This document shows positions 53,591 through 63,568 of a stretch of DNA of 64,000 nt, piece after piece. Under the pieces are notes generated by a model. The model made no database searches, had not been told where the DNA came from, and saw nothing but the letters and a program-made list of their open reading frames with translations. The translations under genes and the position numbers were made by a program. Location: contig NZ_JADGMV010000005.1 of the NCBI RefSeq assembly GCF_015234355.1, positions 1 through 64,000 of the forward strand, written 5' to 3'. How positions within the stretch are numbered: the first letter of the stretch is position 1; the number at the start of each line of letters is the position of its first letter. The stretch comes from Psychrobacter sp. NG25 (GTDB lineage: Bacteria > Pseudomonadota > Gammaproteobacteria > Pseudomonadales > Moraxellaceae).

Positions 53591-56500
53591 CTATAAGGTG
53601 GAGTCACTGGCTAGGCGGTTGTTTTTGCGTGGATCTTCACGTTTGAATAAGTCTTCATCAAACTTAAAGCGTAGTCTGAAGTAAGCGCCTTCTTGCGTAC
53701 TGTCATCATAGGCAATATCTTCATCTTCAAAGCCCATGAAGTTATAGCCAATGGATAACCAAAGATTGGTCATTGGGCTATAGCCTACTTCAGCACCAAG
53801 CATATAAGCCAAGTCATTTGCTTGCTCGTTCCAGTAAGTACCCGCTTGCATGCCGATATCCCAGCGCTCACTAATGTCATAAAGACCGCGACCATAGACG
53901 GCATGAGCAGTGTTATCACTCGTCAACCCATCTGCTTTGTATTCTGTATATTTACCTGCATAGCGGCCAGACCATGTCATAGCACGCGTAGGATGGTAGT
54001 TACCGTTCCATGACCACACCATAGTATCTTTCTGATAAATGTCATCGCCAGTATTATTGTCATCTAAACGATATTCAAACTTTGCAAGCATGTCTAGCTG
54101 GTTGCTATCGTAATCACGGTATGCTGCACCTAGCTGAAAACGGTTAATCGTACGATCACCATCGTCATAGTCAATACGTGAATAAATGTCTTTAGCCAAT
54201 AAAGTAATATCATCGGTATAACGGTACGCAATACCTGCGCTACCGAGTAATGTATCGCTCGTCTCGCCCCAACGTTTCTCAAAACGTCCTGATGCTTTGT
54301 AGTCTTCTTTTGCAAGATACTCAACACCGATACCTGCCGCCGTTGCCGTGTTATCTTCTTCACCTTCGAGCGATTCTACACGTTCGAATAAGGTGTTTAA
54401 GGTCAGACCTTCTTGAACATACCACTTGTTTTTTAGACCGATAGCAGCTTCAGCTTCGCGAGCACTAATGGTATCACTCATGCGATATTCGCTATAGACT
54501 TTGCCGTCTTTCATATAAGCGGCATCAAAACCGAAAACCGTACGCTGACGTTCATCAGTGTCATCAAGGCCATAAGTACCAGATAAGCTGTTGATCAAAT
54601 CATGACGGGCATATAGTCGGCCCAAGCTTCCCATTGGAGTTTCACCACCAATAGACGTGGCATTACGTGAGCTGTGTTCAATATCTTGCTCATATTCTGC
54701 AAATACCAATGAATTATTTAGCTTCGGCAAATGCGCTGTGATACGGGCGCGAGCAGTGGTGCCTTCGATGTCTTCGGCCGCACTGCTGATACTGCTTAAC
54801 ACTGACTGATTGATGATGTCGTCATTGAACAAGGTGTCGTTTGTGATGCCCAAAACATCTGTTGCAGCTTGAGTGTTACGTGAGGCAGCGGTTGCGTCTT
54901 GTTTGTAGTAGCGCACACCAATCTCACCAACGACGTTTTCAGTCAAGCGATGCTCGATACTGGCTTGTACACCTTCACTGCTAGCATCAGTAGTATGATC
55001 TTCTGTACGTATGCTTTCTAACGTTAACGCAGTTTGCTTACTATTTAAAGTACGGGTGATTTCTACACCAGATTCGGTACGCCCAGCAGTCAGTGGCGAT
55101 GAACCAGTGACAAAACCTTCGTCAGCATCGTTGTAATAAGCTTTAGCACGTGTGTTTTTCTTATTATCAAAATCAAGCTCGATACGGAATGCGTTGCCTT
55201 CGACATTACTTTCGTTCAACTCTGTGGTGTTGATCTGGTTACTTGGCTGGAAGTTTGGATTTTCAGCTTTGTTCATAGCATATTCAGCGACTAGCTTTAG
55301 GTTGTCATTGAACTTAATGACGCTATTTAGGCTAGCAAGCTCTTCTTTGTTAAGTGGATCATCACTATTGATATAACTACCGCCAATAGAAATTTTCTCA
55401 TTTAACTGTTGCTTGGCTGCGATACCACCAACCAAGTAATCTTCACCACCTTCATCTACTTCTACTGTGACACGAATATAGACAGGGTTGCCATCAATAT
55501 CTTGGCTGGCAATAGGACTCTTTAAATATAGGCTACGGCTAATAGGGTCAATTTCGTAATCAGCAAAACGTGTCAGTGTCTCACGGCTGACGATCAGTCC
55601 AGAATTGTTTGCGTCACGAGTGATGATTTCGATGGTTTCAGAGTTTTCTAGTACGGCATCAAAGTTTTCAGCCAACGGGTAAGGGCCTGAGATACCAAGA
55701 CCACGAGTCTCATTGACACGCTGGCTTGTACTGGTCTCTGCTAAAAAAGCGGTAACACGAGTATTACTGTCTTCGAACTGAGCTTTTAGGCCTGTCAACG
55801 TACGGTTGTATTGACCGAGCTTGATACCTTCATCATTATCAATCTGAGTCTTTAGATCGCCATACATAGCGAACGAGCGACCTTTATCAAGGCGTACGTA
55901 CAGCTTGCTAGTAGATTGGGCATCAAAGCCTTTAGCTGATGAGTCACCATAAACAGGATAGTATTCGCCAGGATCGATATCACGGAATAAACGTTCGCCT
56001 TTTTTATCACTGTCATATGCTAATGTCAGCAGATAGTCGCCGCGTACTTTGCCTTTGAGGAACATAGCAGCACGACCAGTCGCTGAATAGTTGTCATCGC
56101 CAGAAATTTCATTTAGCTCTTGCTCAAATGCGCCTTGAGCATCTGTAATACTACTGCCATCAAAGTCTTTGAGCGAGATAGCGCCTTCTACAATACCCAC
56201 AGCAATCAATGGACGCAGCTGAGCGGTAAACTGTAGAGGGATAACCTGTTTGCTACTGCCAGTGTCGATAACCAGTTCGCCTTTACCCGGTGCGCTAGGG
56301 GCGGTCACAGGAATCAATAGCTCGCCACCGGATACAATAACCTGGGTGCTGGCCTTGTCTTGACTACCGTCTTTCAGGTTGATACGTCCAATGTTCGTGT
56401 CAATAGTAATCGGTGTTGAAGCAATGTAAGGACGACCATCACGATCTTTTAGGCTGATGACGACTTGATATTCGCTGATACCGTCGGCAGCTACTAGCTG

Positions 56501-58918
56501 GGTTTGAGTACGATAGTCAATCGCTTGAAGGCTATCTGGCGTCAATACTTTGATCGTTTGTTCAGAGATGACTTTACCATTGATATCGGTAGCCACACCG
56601 CGCAAGGTATTCTTGCCGCGTTGTAAATCCACTGCATAATAATCGAAAGCAGTTACATTTTGCTTTTCTTGCTCAGCTGTTTTACCTATTTTTTGCTCTG
56701 ATACTGCTTTGCCGTTGGCATATAGTGTGAATATTGATCCGAGCGGTGCTTGTACCTGTACTATTTGCTTATAAGAGCTAAGCTGTTGACCTTCGTTTAA
56801 GTTGATAAAGGCAACATCGTTATTGGCGACTTCTTTTAGATATAGCTCTAATTCTTGTTCGACGGGTGGTGCTACTGTCGTCACAGCCATGTCAACACGT
56901 TTGGTTACTTCACCAACCATATCATTGACGATTGCAGAGTCGCAATTATTACCAAGATCTAAATCGCCATTGATATTACAGCCACTAGCATCGACATTAT
57001 CTTCGTAGTCACGATTATAGTCAGGCTCTAGAGTCAGCTCCGTTTTGATAGCTTGCTCTAAGGTATCATTTTTAGTACCTACTGATTTGCTGCGAGCGAC
57101 TAGCTCAGTATTCAAGCGTTCAGTGCTATCATCCATGCCACCAACAATAGCAAAATCAGCGCGATGCAGTTCACCATACTTTAAATCGACAAAACGGCTA
57201 CCAGCATCGCCAGTGTTTCGATTGCTTTGGGTTACCATCTCGGTTGCATGAGGAATAGTGGTACGGTCTACTTTCAGGACGTGTGTCTTTGCACTGACAC
57301 CATAAAAGTTATACTTACCTTCAGGATCGGTCACCACAAAGTCACCATTTTCCATGTAAATACGGACGCCTGCGACACCCAGCTCGCCATCTTCTTTTTG
57401 TTGAATGCCGTCACGGTTGATATCGTGGTACACCTTACCGATGATAATGCCATCCGTATTCATGATGCCGCGTTCTACATCAATTTTCCATTGTGCTTCT
57501 CTTGAAGCAACACTTTGACCTTGGTCGTTGCTAGCCACCGCAGTCGCGCGGTTGATACCGTCACCACCTAATGACGAGGCACCGATCAACACACGATAAG
57601 TTATCTTTTTACTTTCGCCAGTTGCCATGTTACCTAAGCTTAGCACCTGATATTTACCATCAGCTTTAAATTCAGTGGTCTGTGCTTGATTGATATCTAC
57701 ATTGGTCGTTGGACTGACACGCACACTGTTATCAACGTAATCAAAACCATGTGGTAGGGCATCTTTTAGCTGTACATCGTAAGCCGTAGCATTACCGTTA
57801 TTCGTAACATTGATGGTATAGCTGACATAATCTCCAAGATCAGCGCTTTTGACGTCACTTTCTTTGGTCACGACTAAGCTTGCATTGTCATCAATGATAT
57901 TGATTTGCGTATTTAGATCATCGATACGGACAGTAAAGTCGCCAGCAGTTGGTAACTGATCAGTACCTGTACCCACAGAAGGGTCGATACAAGCATCTAA
58001 ACTGGCAGTTAAGGTATCGTTGTTCAAAGTTTGAATGAGTTTGTCGTTAATAGCATTGGCATTATTTTGAGTTGCGGCTGACAGCTGATATTTACCAGTA
58101 TTATTACCGGTTTCTATTCCTTTGAGTGAATAAGTATCACCTGTGGTCGGAGACTTGATAGTAATCCATACTTGATCTGGCTTGTCAGTTTGAACATTAC
58201 ATTGCGCATAGCTAGCATTTATATAGATATTTTCATCGATTTGTGAAGTGGTTTTATTTTCATTGAACTCAGAATTAGTGAATTTGATACCAGATTCAAC
58301 GATAACTAGGCTGTCGGTTGCACTAACACTCGTTACTGATGGATCTTCTAATACAACCGCACCAATCTTAATCTCAGCAGTATCGCCACTCTTACCCTTT
58401 GCATCTGATAAAGCTTGTACGATGAATTGAATACTTTCATTCTGACCAATTTTGATCTGTGCACTCATATTATCAAGAACAAGCTGTCTATCGCCATTAT
58501 CGACAATGCCATTTTTATTGAGATCTTGATAAACTTTTAAATTTGATAGAGTCGGCGATATATTGAGCGTTAGCTCAACAGTCTGACTGCTATAACTGGT
58601 ATTACTAAGGGTATTAATCCAGCGCACTGACGCGTTAGGCGCGACAGTGCGTAATGCTTGCTGAGTTAAGTTGATACCGTATTGAGGGAGGGCAGAGGCT
58701 TTGACTTGTACTTCGTTTGACGCAGTACTAGTTATCGTGTCAGCTTTATTGTTGGTATTATAGCTGGCTTGAGCGGTATTATTAATTAACTGTACCAGTG
58801 AATCAGGCGCAGCAAATGCGCTATTTGATTGCATAAGCAACATTGCTAATGACAGCGCAGAGATCTTCGCTGCACACAATGCGGTACGATCAGACGGTGT
58901 CATCATAGATAGAGTCAT
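53591..58918 (-). CDS. Giant DUF11/SdrD_B-type surface protein with C-terminal outer-membrane barrel
   Basis: A 1775-residue protein from ATG at 58918 (the TTG at 58933 lacks support) with a signal peptide ending NSAFA. Domain order: beta-sandwich repeats (~40-340), a DUF11 domain with VVTKESDVKSADLGDYVSYTINVTNNGNATAYDVQLKDALPHGFDYV (~350-470), an SdrD_B-like domain with GKVYHDINRDGIQQKEDGELGVAGVRIY and TDPEGKYNFYGV (~490-550), an Ig-like part with SLKDRDGRPYIASTPITIDTNIG (~830-900), the YYPVYGDSS motif (~980), then ~750 residues of alternating amphipathic strands ending YFRLRFKFDEDLF, as in an outer-membrane barrel. It probably displays the Ig-like part on one side of the outer membrane. It is the fourth gene in the cluster. 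Confidence 0.85.
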   Translation of the reverse strand: MTLSMMTPSDRTALCAAKISALSLAMLLMQSNSAFAAPDSLVQLINNTAQASYNTNNKADTITSTASNEVQVKASALPQYGINLTQQALRTVAPNASVRWINTLSNTSYSSQTVELTLNISPTLSNLKVYQDLNKNGIVDNGDRQLVLDNMSAQIKIGQNESIQFIVQALSDAKGKSGDTAEIKIGAVVLEDPSVTSVSATDSLVIVESGIKFTNSEFNENKTTSQIDENIYINASYAQCNVQTDKPDQVWITIKSPTTGDTYSLKGIETGNNTGKYQLSAATQNNANAINDKLIQTLNNDTLTASLDACIDPSVGTGTDQLPTAGDFTVRIDDLNTQINIIDDNASLVVTKESDVKSADLGDYVSYTINVTNNGNATAYDVQLKDALPHGFDYVDNSVRVSPTTNVDINQAQTTEFKADGKYQVLSLGNMATGESKKITYRVLIGASSLGGDGINRATAVASNDQGQSVASREAQWKIDVERGIMNTDGIIIGKVYHDINRDGIQQKEDGELGVAGVRIYMENGDFVVTDPEGKYNFYGVSAKTHVLKVDRTTIPHATEMVTQSNRNTGDAGSRFVDLKYGELHRADFAIVGGMDDSTERLNTELVARSKSVGTKNDTLEQAIKTELTLEPDYNRDYEDNVDASGCNINGDLDLGNNCDSAIVNDMVGEVTKRVDMAVTTVAPPVEQELELYLKEVANNDVAFINLNEGQQLSSYKQIVQVQAPLGSIFTLYANGKAVSEQKIGKTAEQEKQNVTAFDYYAVDLQRGKNTLRGVATDINGKVISEQTIKVLTPDSLQAIDYRTQTQLVAADGISEYQVVISLKDRDGRPYIASTPITIDTNIGRINLKDGSQDKASTQVIVSGGELLIPVTAPSAPGKGELVIDTGSSKQVIPLQFTAQLRPLIAVGIVEGAISLKDFDGSSITDAQGAFEQELNEISGDDNYSATGRAAMFLKGKVRGDYLLTLAYDSDKKGERLFRDIDPGEYYPVYGDSSAKGFDAQSTSKLYVRLDKGRSFAMYGDLKTQIDNDEGIKLGQYNRTLTGLKAQFEDSNTRVTAFLAETSTSQRVNETRGLGISGPYPLAENFDAVLENSETIEIITRDANNSGLIVSRETLTRFADYEIDPISRSLYLKSPIASQDIDGNPVYIRVTVEVDEGGEDYLVGGIAAKQQLNEKISIGGSYINSDDPLNKEELASLNSVIKFNDNLKLVAEYAMNKAENPNFQPSNQINTTELNESNVEGNAFRIELDFDNKKNTRAKAYYNDADEGFVTGSSPLTAGRTESGVEITRTLNSKQTALTLESIRTEDHTTDASSEGVQASIEHRLTENVVGEIGVRYYKQDATAASRNTQAATDVLGITNDTLFNDDIINQSVLSSISSAAEDIEGTTARARITAHLPKLNNSLVFAEYEQDIEHSSRNATSIGGETPMGSLGRLYARHDLINSLSGTYGLDDTDERQRTVFGFDAAYMKDGKVYSEYRMSDTISAREAEAAIGLKNKWYVQEGLTLNTLFERVESLEGEEDNTATAAGIGVEYLAKEDYKASGRFEKRWGETSDTLLGSAGIAYRYTDDITLLAKDIYSRIDYDDGDRTINRFQLGAAYRDYDSNQLDMLAKFEYRLDDNNTGDDIYQKDTMVWSWNGNYHPTRAMTWSGRYAGKYTEYKADGLTSDNTAHAVYGRGLYDISERWDIGMQAGTYWNEQANDLAYMLGAEVGYSPMTNLWLSIGYNFMGFEDEDIAYDDSTQEGAYFRLRFKFDEDLFKREDPRKNNRLASDSTL

Positions 58919-59066
58919 ATGTCGCTTATCCAATAAAACAAAATAGTTAATTTAAAGTGTTTTAGACGGGTTGAGTTTAATTTAGAAAGGTCTATAAGTA
59001 CCCGTAGATACTTATAGATTTTCAAGTGTTGTTTTTTTGATTGCATGGACTGTATATAACTATAAT

Positions 59067-61112
59067 TTAACTGTTAGTTTTAATTTTGACTTTAAACTCC
59101 ATGGTTGCAGTTCCTTGAGGAGCTAACGTGGCGACAGTAGTTGTAATAGCAGTTCCATTATTAGAGGCTGTATAGGTACCGCCAGCACTAGCAGTGGCTT
59201 TTGCGCTACCACTTACATAGTCAGCGTTGGCTGAAAATTTAGCCAATTCATCTGAAATCACGACATCAGTTATATTGAAGCCTAAGCCAGTAGTAGAAGT
59301 GTTTTTAGCTTGGATTTTGTAAATAATACATTGACCAGGCGAAGCACCTGTAATCTCTGTAGTAACGAACGTACCGACGTTAGTACCATCACAATTGGCA
59401 TCTATCGCTTGAGTTTTAAGTAATGTCAAACCACGAACAGTGGTAGTGTCTGTCACAGTTATTTGTGCAGGGGCACCTTCTAGTTTTGGAATCAAGGTAA
59501 CAATGGTGTTTTCAAATGTAGAGTCAGTAGAGTTTAAAGGTGTGAAAAGCGAGGCATTGAGTGATGACACATTATAGTTGATAGTGACTGTGCCATTAGT
59601 AGCTATGCCGCCAGGTAAAGCAGTAAAGATATCGTATACCCCATTAACAGCTGTAATAGTTTTTGGTGATTGAGCGCCAGTACCGTCTTTTGGATCATAG
59701 ACAATAGTAACGCTAGCAGGGACTATGTTAATCGCATCTGGCGTGTTGCCGTCATTATCAGTGATAGTGAAGGTCAATTCACCAGCTTTACTACCCTCGA
59801 TGTCTTTACCAGTGTTGGTAATGACGGTTTGATGAGTTACCTGCCCACTGGTACCTGAGGTAGGGGCGATCTCTTTGATAGTAGGGTTGGTTAGGGTTAG
59901 AGTGCGCTTGATGGTTAACAGTGGCAACGTTGAGTCGTCACCTGGATTCACAGGAGTCTGGCCATTAATAAAATTGTTTTGAGTTCCAGTATAGAAATTA
60001 CTAACGTTTTGTTCTTTCCCTATGTCTGTACTATCGATAAGCGTATTTGCAGTTGATGGGTTATTATCCAAATCATCAGTCACTGTCACATGGTTGATAG
60101 CGGTTGCGGGAACAAGTGTACCTGCTCCACCTTTTTTGACATCAAAGGTAATAGTTACATTTTGTCCTACTGGAATGTTGACACCAGTAATTTTAAAACC
60201 GCTACTTCCTTCATTGCCGGTAGCGATAGTGCCTCGTGTGGCATTGCCACTGACTTTGATATTAGTAGAGGCTAGCTTGGTGGCCATTACTAGACCAGGT
60301 GGCAGAAGGTCTTCAATCGCAATATCTGTGGCATCAGTACTAAACGTAGTATTACCATCGTTTGTTACCACAACCTGATAGGTGGCAGTATCGTTAGAGT
60401 CGTTCAGATCCAAAGCGTTGGTAATTGTTTTTACGATATTAAAGGTAGGAAGCTTTGTAAATGAAGTATTAGTATTATTAAGCGTTTTACTTGCAGTTAA
60501 CAGTGTACTGACAGCAGATATTGGTAGAGCTTGAGTAGTACCACCTTTATTGCCTGTCGTTTTGGCTTTAATAACAAAACTAATATAATGACCTTTTTCT
60601 AAAGGAAATACTTTCCCACTAGAAGCACCATAAGCCGCATCATTTACGGTACGAGTCGTATCTTCGACTCCGTCAGCATTATATATCTTGTATGAAACAG
60701 TAGAATCCGCTGTATTATAATTTGGAGGAGCAGTTGGGGTTGTAATGGCATAAGTATCGGTACGGTTACCAGTGTTTTTCAACGTATGCCTAAACAAAAC
60801 AAATCCATCAGGAGAAACTTCTGCGTTAACGTTAGAAGCATCGAATTGTGTACCACCTACTGCTGTATCATCATTATCAGCGCTCAATGAGAAGGATACT
60901 TGCTCTGATACTGTGATTTTGACTGTATTGGACTTAACTTCAGGTTGAGCTTCATTACTAACTTTATAGGTTGCGCTAGCTTGGTTAGTAATGTCTACGC
61001 TTGTTGTTGTTGAACCCGATTGCGCTGGATCTGCGTTAGCAGTCGAGCTGATACCTAATGCAGCAGCTATGCCGACTGCCAATAAACTGCATTTAAAAGT
61101 ATTTGATTTCAT
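59067..61112 (-). CDS. Large secreted DUF11-repeat protein
   Basis: A 681-residue protein from ATG at 61112 (GGGG upstream; the TTG at 61124 is not used) with a signal peptide ending SSTANA. It consists of several DUF11-like Ig modules: VSPDGFVLFRHTLKNTGNRTDTYAI, ATYQVVVTNDGNTTFSTDATDIAIEDLLPPGLVMA, GQVTHQTVITNTGKDIEGS and GQCIIYKIQAKNTSTTGLGFNITDVVISDEL. It ends on a beta-strand (MEFKVKIKTNS) without barrel or anchor. It is probably exported and held by the giant neighbour. It is 148 bases before that gene. Confidence 0.83.
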   Translation of the reverse strand: MKSNTFKCSLLAVGIAAALGISSTANADPAQSGSTTTSVDITNQASATYKVSNEAQPEVKSNTVKITVSEQVSFSLSADNDDTAVGGTQFDASNVNAEVSPDGFVLFRHTLKNTGNRTDTYAITTPTAPPNYNTADSTVSYKIYNADGVEDTTRTVNDAAYGASSGKVFPLEKGHYISFVIKAKTTGNKGGTTQALPISAVSTLLTASKTLNNTNTSFTKLPTFNIVKTITNALDLNDSNDTATYQVVVTNDGNTTFSTDATDIAIEDLLPPGLVMATKLASTNIKVSGNATRGTIATGNEGSSGFKITGVNIPVGQNVTITFDVKKGGAGTLVPATAINHVTVTDDLDNNPSTANTLIDSTDIGKEQNVSNFYTGTQNNFINGQTPVNPGDDSTLPLLTIKRTLTLTNPTIKEIAPTSGTSGQVTHQTVITNTGKDIEGSKAGELTFTITDNDGNTPDAINIVPASVTIVYDPKDGTGAQSPKTITAVNGVYDIFTALPGGIATNGTVTINYNVSSLNASLFTPLNSTDSTFENTIVTLIPKLEGAPAQITVTDTTTVRGLTLLKTQAIDANCDGTNVGTFVTTEITGASPGQCIIYKIQAKNTSTTGLGFNITDVVISDELAKFSANADYVSGSAKATASAGGTYTASNNGTAITTTVATLAPQGTATMEFKVKIKTNS

Positions 61113-61196
61113 GTAGTACCCCAAAAATGATATGAAAAATTCAGATGGAAAATTGAAACGTTAAAACAGCCAAACTAAGACCTAATATTTATCAAA

Positions 61197-61661
61197 TCAG
61201 TTAACAGTGGTGTTCATAGCCACAGCCGCTGATTTATTAGCAGGCAATAGTTTGATATTCCAGCGCAGAGTACGATACTCAGATAAAGGTGTTTTAACTA
61301 ACTTGCCGTCTATTTTTCGCATTAGAGGTATATCAGCATAGTTTTTACCGTCGGTGCTGGCTTGTGCGCTTGCAGGTATTGCCTCACCAGTAAATACCAT
61401 ATTTGCAGGGATGGGTAAGGTCACCATCAAATCATTAATGTCTTTATTAACAGTATTGGTATAAGTTGCTTTGTACCTGATAATAGTACCTGCTGGTGCG
61501 GTACGTACTGGCGAGTAAGTAATCTTGCCCTCTGAGTTTTTGATAACTTGATCAGCCGTTAGTTCCATTTTTAGGGCATTGTCAGCATAAGCTGTACCGA
61601 ATAAGCAGGTAGAAGCTAAAGTTACTAACAAGGTAGTATGTAAGAGATTAAAACGTTTCAT
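61197..61661 (-). CDS. Small secreted DUF11-like protein
   Basis: A 154-residue protein with a signal peptide (FGTAYA-DN) and one DUF11-like module (PAGTIIRYKATYTNTVNKDINDLMVTLPIPANMVFTGEAIPASAQASTDGKNYADIPLMRK) that ends LRWNIKLLPANKSAAVAMNTTVN. It is 84 bases upstream of the 681-residue DUF11 gene in the same direction. It looks like a stand-alone subunit of the same type of repeat. Confidence 0.8.
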   Translation of the reverse strand: MKRFNLLHTTLLVTLASTCLFGTAYADNALKMELTADQVIKNSEGKITYSPVRTAPAGTIIRYKATYTNTVNKDINDLMVTLPIPANMVFTGEAIPASAQASTDGKNYADIPLMRKIDGKLVKTPLSEYRTLRWNIKLLPANKSAAVAMNTTVN

Positions 61662-61833
61662 ATAAAATCCTTTCTTAAGCTATCGCCACTAATGAGGTGC
61701 TAATTCTATAAGTTGCGGTATAGTCTTTTGTTATATGGATAGAGAAGCCCTATTCTTTATTGTATTTTCACGTAAATAGTACAAATATTCACTACAAAAA
61801 CGACAAATGGTATTTCGAGACGTTCAAACGGTC

Positions 61834-61866
61834 AAAGCCTTATCTAAACAGATAGGGCTTTTTTTA
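61834..61866. other. Hairpin between the first two DUF11-cluster genes
   Basis: AAAGCCTTATC and GATAGGGCTTTTTTT. The T run is on the plus strand, the wrong side for the minus-strand genes, but the stem could still act as an attenuator or 3' stabiliser. Confidence 0.4.
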
Positions 61867-61912
61867 GTTAGAAATAAAGTCAATAAAGGCGTGGAATTGC
61901 AAGGAAAAATAG

Positions 61913-63568
61913 CTACTGAGTGTTCACAGTAGTACCATATTTAGTATTGAAATAGAAATCACGATTCGATCTTTGATTTAAAGTAAAAGAGTTGGTTTTT
62001 ACTAAACCGTTTTGCCCAATAGCTACACTATCGGTGGCATAGTCAGTTGTATTAGCTATAGGACTAGCTAATACCGAGGTGACCAAAGCGTCACCGTCTC
62101 CTCTTAGTTGCAATTTATCCTGCATTACAAAATTGGTAATAGGGCTGTTAGCACGATTGGTCGCTGTAATGCGATAAGCGATACACTGGCCAGGAACAAG
62201 ATTACTTCCATTAATACCACTTTCACTAAAGCCCGTTCTAGGATCTGTGTTTCCTGAAGTATTTATATTAGAAGCAGAGTAGTTAAGTGTTGGAGGGCAA
62301 TTATTAACATATTGTGCTTTTCTAAGTACCAATGCCGCGTTTGCAGGAATGACTCTACCGAAGTCATTGTTAGGATAATTATAGATAGTTGCTGAGAAAC
62401 CAACGTTTCTGCTCTCACTACTAGTGCGAATAGGATAGGTGGTACCGGTCCGACTCTCTACCAAACAAAGATTAGTATTGCTACCTAATGTTGTTCGGGG
62501 AATACTAATCTGATATTCACCAGTTGGAGCACCAGATCTAATGACAGATTGTGTGGTATAAGTCGTAGAAAGAGTATTACAGTTTGCAAGTCTCACTGTG
62601 CTACCTGTAATTCCTGTTTCAGGCGCGGTAGGATCATATTTACCATTAAAGTAGTTAGGTTTATTGGTATATACACTATTAGCAGAAGTAATGTCGGCAT
62701 TGTCTTTATTAGCACTTGCTGTAGGAATACCACCGTTATCATCAAACACTGTTCCCGAGAATATATACTGAGGAACGTAGCAGTAATTATCTACACGGAA
62801 GTCAATTTCTTGGTTAGTAGCAGTTGAAAGAAAGCCGGTGTTAGTATAACGAACCTTTACTGATGATACTGGCTGAGAAAACTGCACAGATCCTTGACAC
62901 TGTGTTCCCAAATCTTTAGCGGGACAGTTAGGATCATTGGCAGTTCTGGTAAATAGACCTTGCAGGTTTTGACTAAAAACAATATTTGAGCCAGTTACTG
63001 ACTGAAAAGCTCCCACAATGGTAGCGCCTGATTCGTTGACACCAGTAATTTGTATAAAATCGTCAAAGGTATTGCCATTACTATTTGCATAGTCGATATC
63101 GAATGCACTAAGAGCAACATTAGTCAAGTAGATGGGTTGCGCTGTTGTGCTATTACGAAAATCAAGAGTAATATCAGTGAAGTCCGATGTAGTGGGAAAC
63201 GTTCTTCTGACATTAATGGCGTTTACGCCTGAAGCCGTAATGACACCGAAGTTTGATCTTACAGTTGAAGTGTTAGACTCTGTTGTAGTCATTTTTATCT
63301 GCAATGGAATACTGCCTGAAGCATTACCTGCGATACTGACATAGTTATTAGTATTAACAGCAGATACTAGGTTAGTATAATCAGCATTCGTTAAGCTGCC
63401 TTGAGAAAAGTTAGTGGAACAAACTGCTCCAGGGTTTGGCACAAGTGCAAACGATGAGGTGTTCATAAATGAAAATAAGATAAAGCCTAACGAGCTCAAG
63501 ATTTGAGATCGATATTTGTTGAATGATAAAACATTCAGTATATTTAAGATTTTTTTAGCTTTATGCAT
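61913..63568 (-). CDS. Secreted SdrD_B/DUF11-type protein, first gene of the surface cluster
   Basis: ATG at 63568 has GGGAA before it; the TTG at 63589 is less likely. The 551-residue protein has a signal peptide (...LFSFMNTSSFA). An N-terminal adhesin-like part (~35-245) contains cysteines in CPAKDLGTQCQ and YCYVP. An SdrD_B-like module starts YIFSGTVFDDNGG (~270), followed by a DUF11-like module with PGQCIAYRITATNRANSPITNFVMQDKL (~475). No anchor is present. The four-gene series from here to 53591 plus the gene at 52682 reads as one operon. Confidence 0.83.
   Translation of the reverse strand: MHKAKKILNILNVLSFNKYRSQILSSLGFILFSFMNTSSFALVPNPGAVCSTNFSQGSLTNADYTNLVSAVNTNNYVSIAGNASGSIPLQIKMTTTESNTSTVRSNFGVITASGVNAINVRRTFPTTSDFTDITLDFRNSTTAQPIYLTNVALSAFDIDYANSNGNTFDDFIQITGVNESGATIVGAFQSVTGSNIVFSQNLQGLFTRTANDPNCPAKDLGTQCQGSVQFSQPVSSVKVRYTNTGFLSTATNQEIDFRVDNYCYVPQYIFSGTVFDDNGGIPTASANKDNADITSANSVYTNKPNYFNGKYDPTAPETGITGSTVRLANCNTLSTTYTTQSVIRSGAPTGEYQISIPRTTLGSNTNLCLVESRTGTTYPIRTSSESRNVGFSATIYNYPNNDFGRVIPANAALVLRKAQYVNNCPPTLNYSASNINTSGNTDPRTGFSESGINGSNLVPGQCIAYRITATNRANSPITNFVMQDKLQLRGDGDALVTSVLASPIANTTDYATDSVAIGQNGLVKTNSFTLNQRSNRDFYFNTKYGTTVNTQ

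Noticed and set aside
61834..61866. Plus-strand terminator between DUF11-cluster genes
   Set aside because: No plus-strand gene ends there; listed only as a hairpin.
53591..63568. Sortase-anchored Gram-positive adhesins acquired by transfer
   Set aside because: There is no LPxTG motif, and the other genes and the barrel-like C-terminus indicate a Gram-negative surface system.
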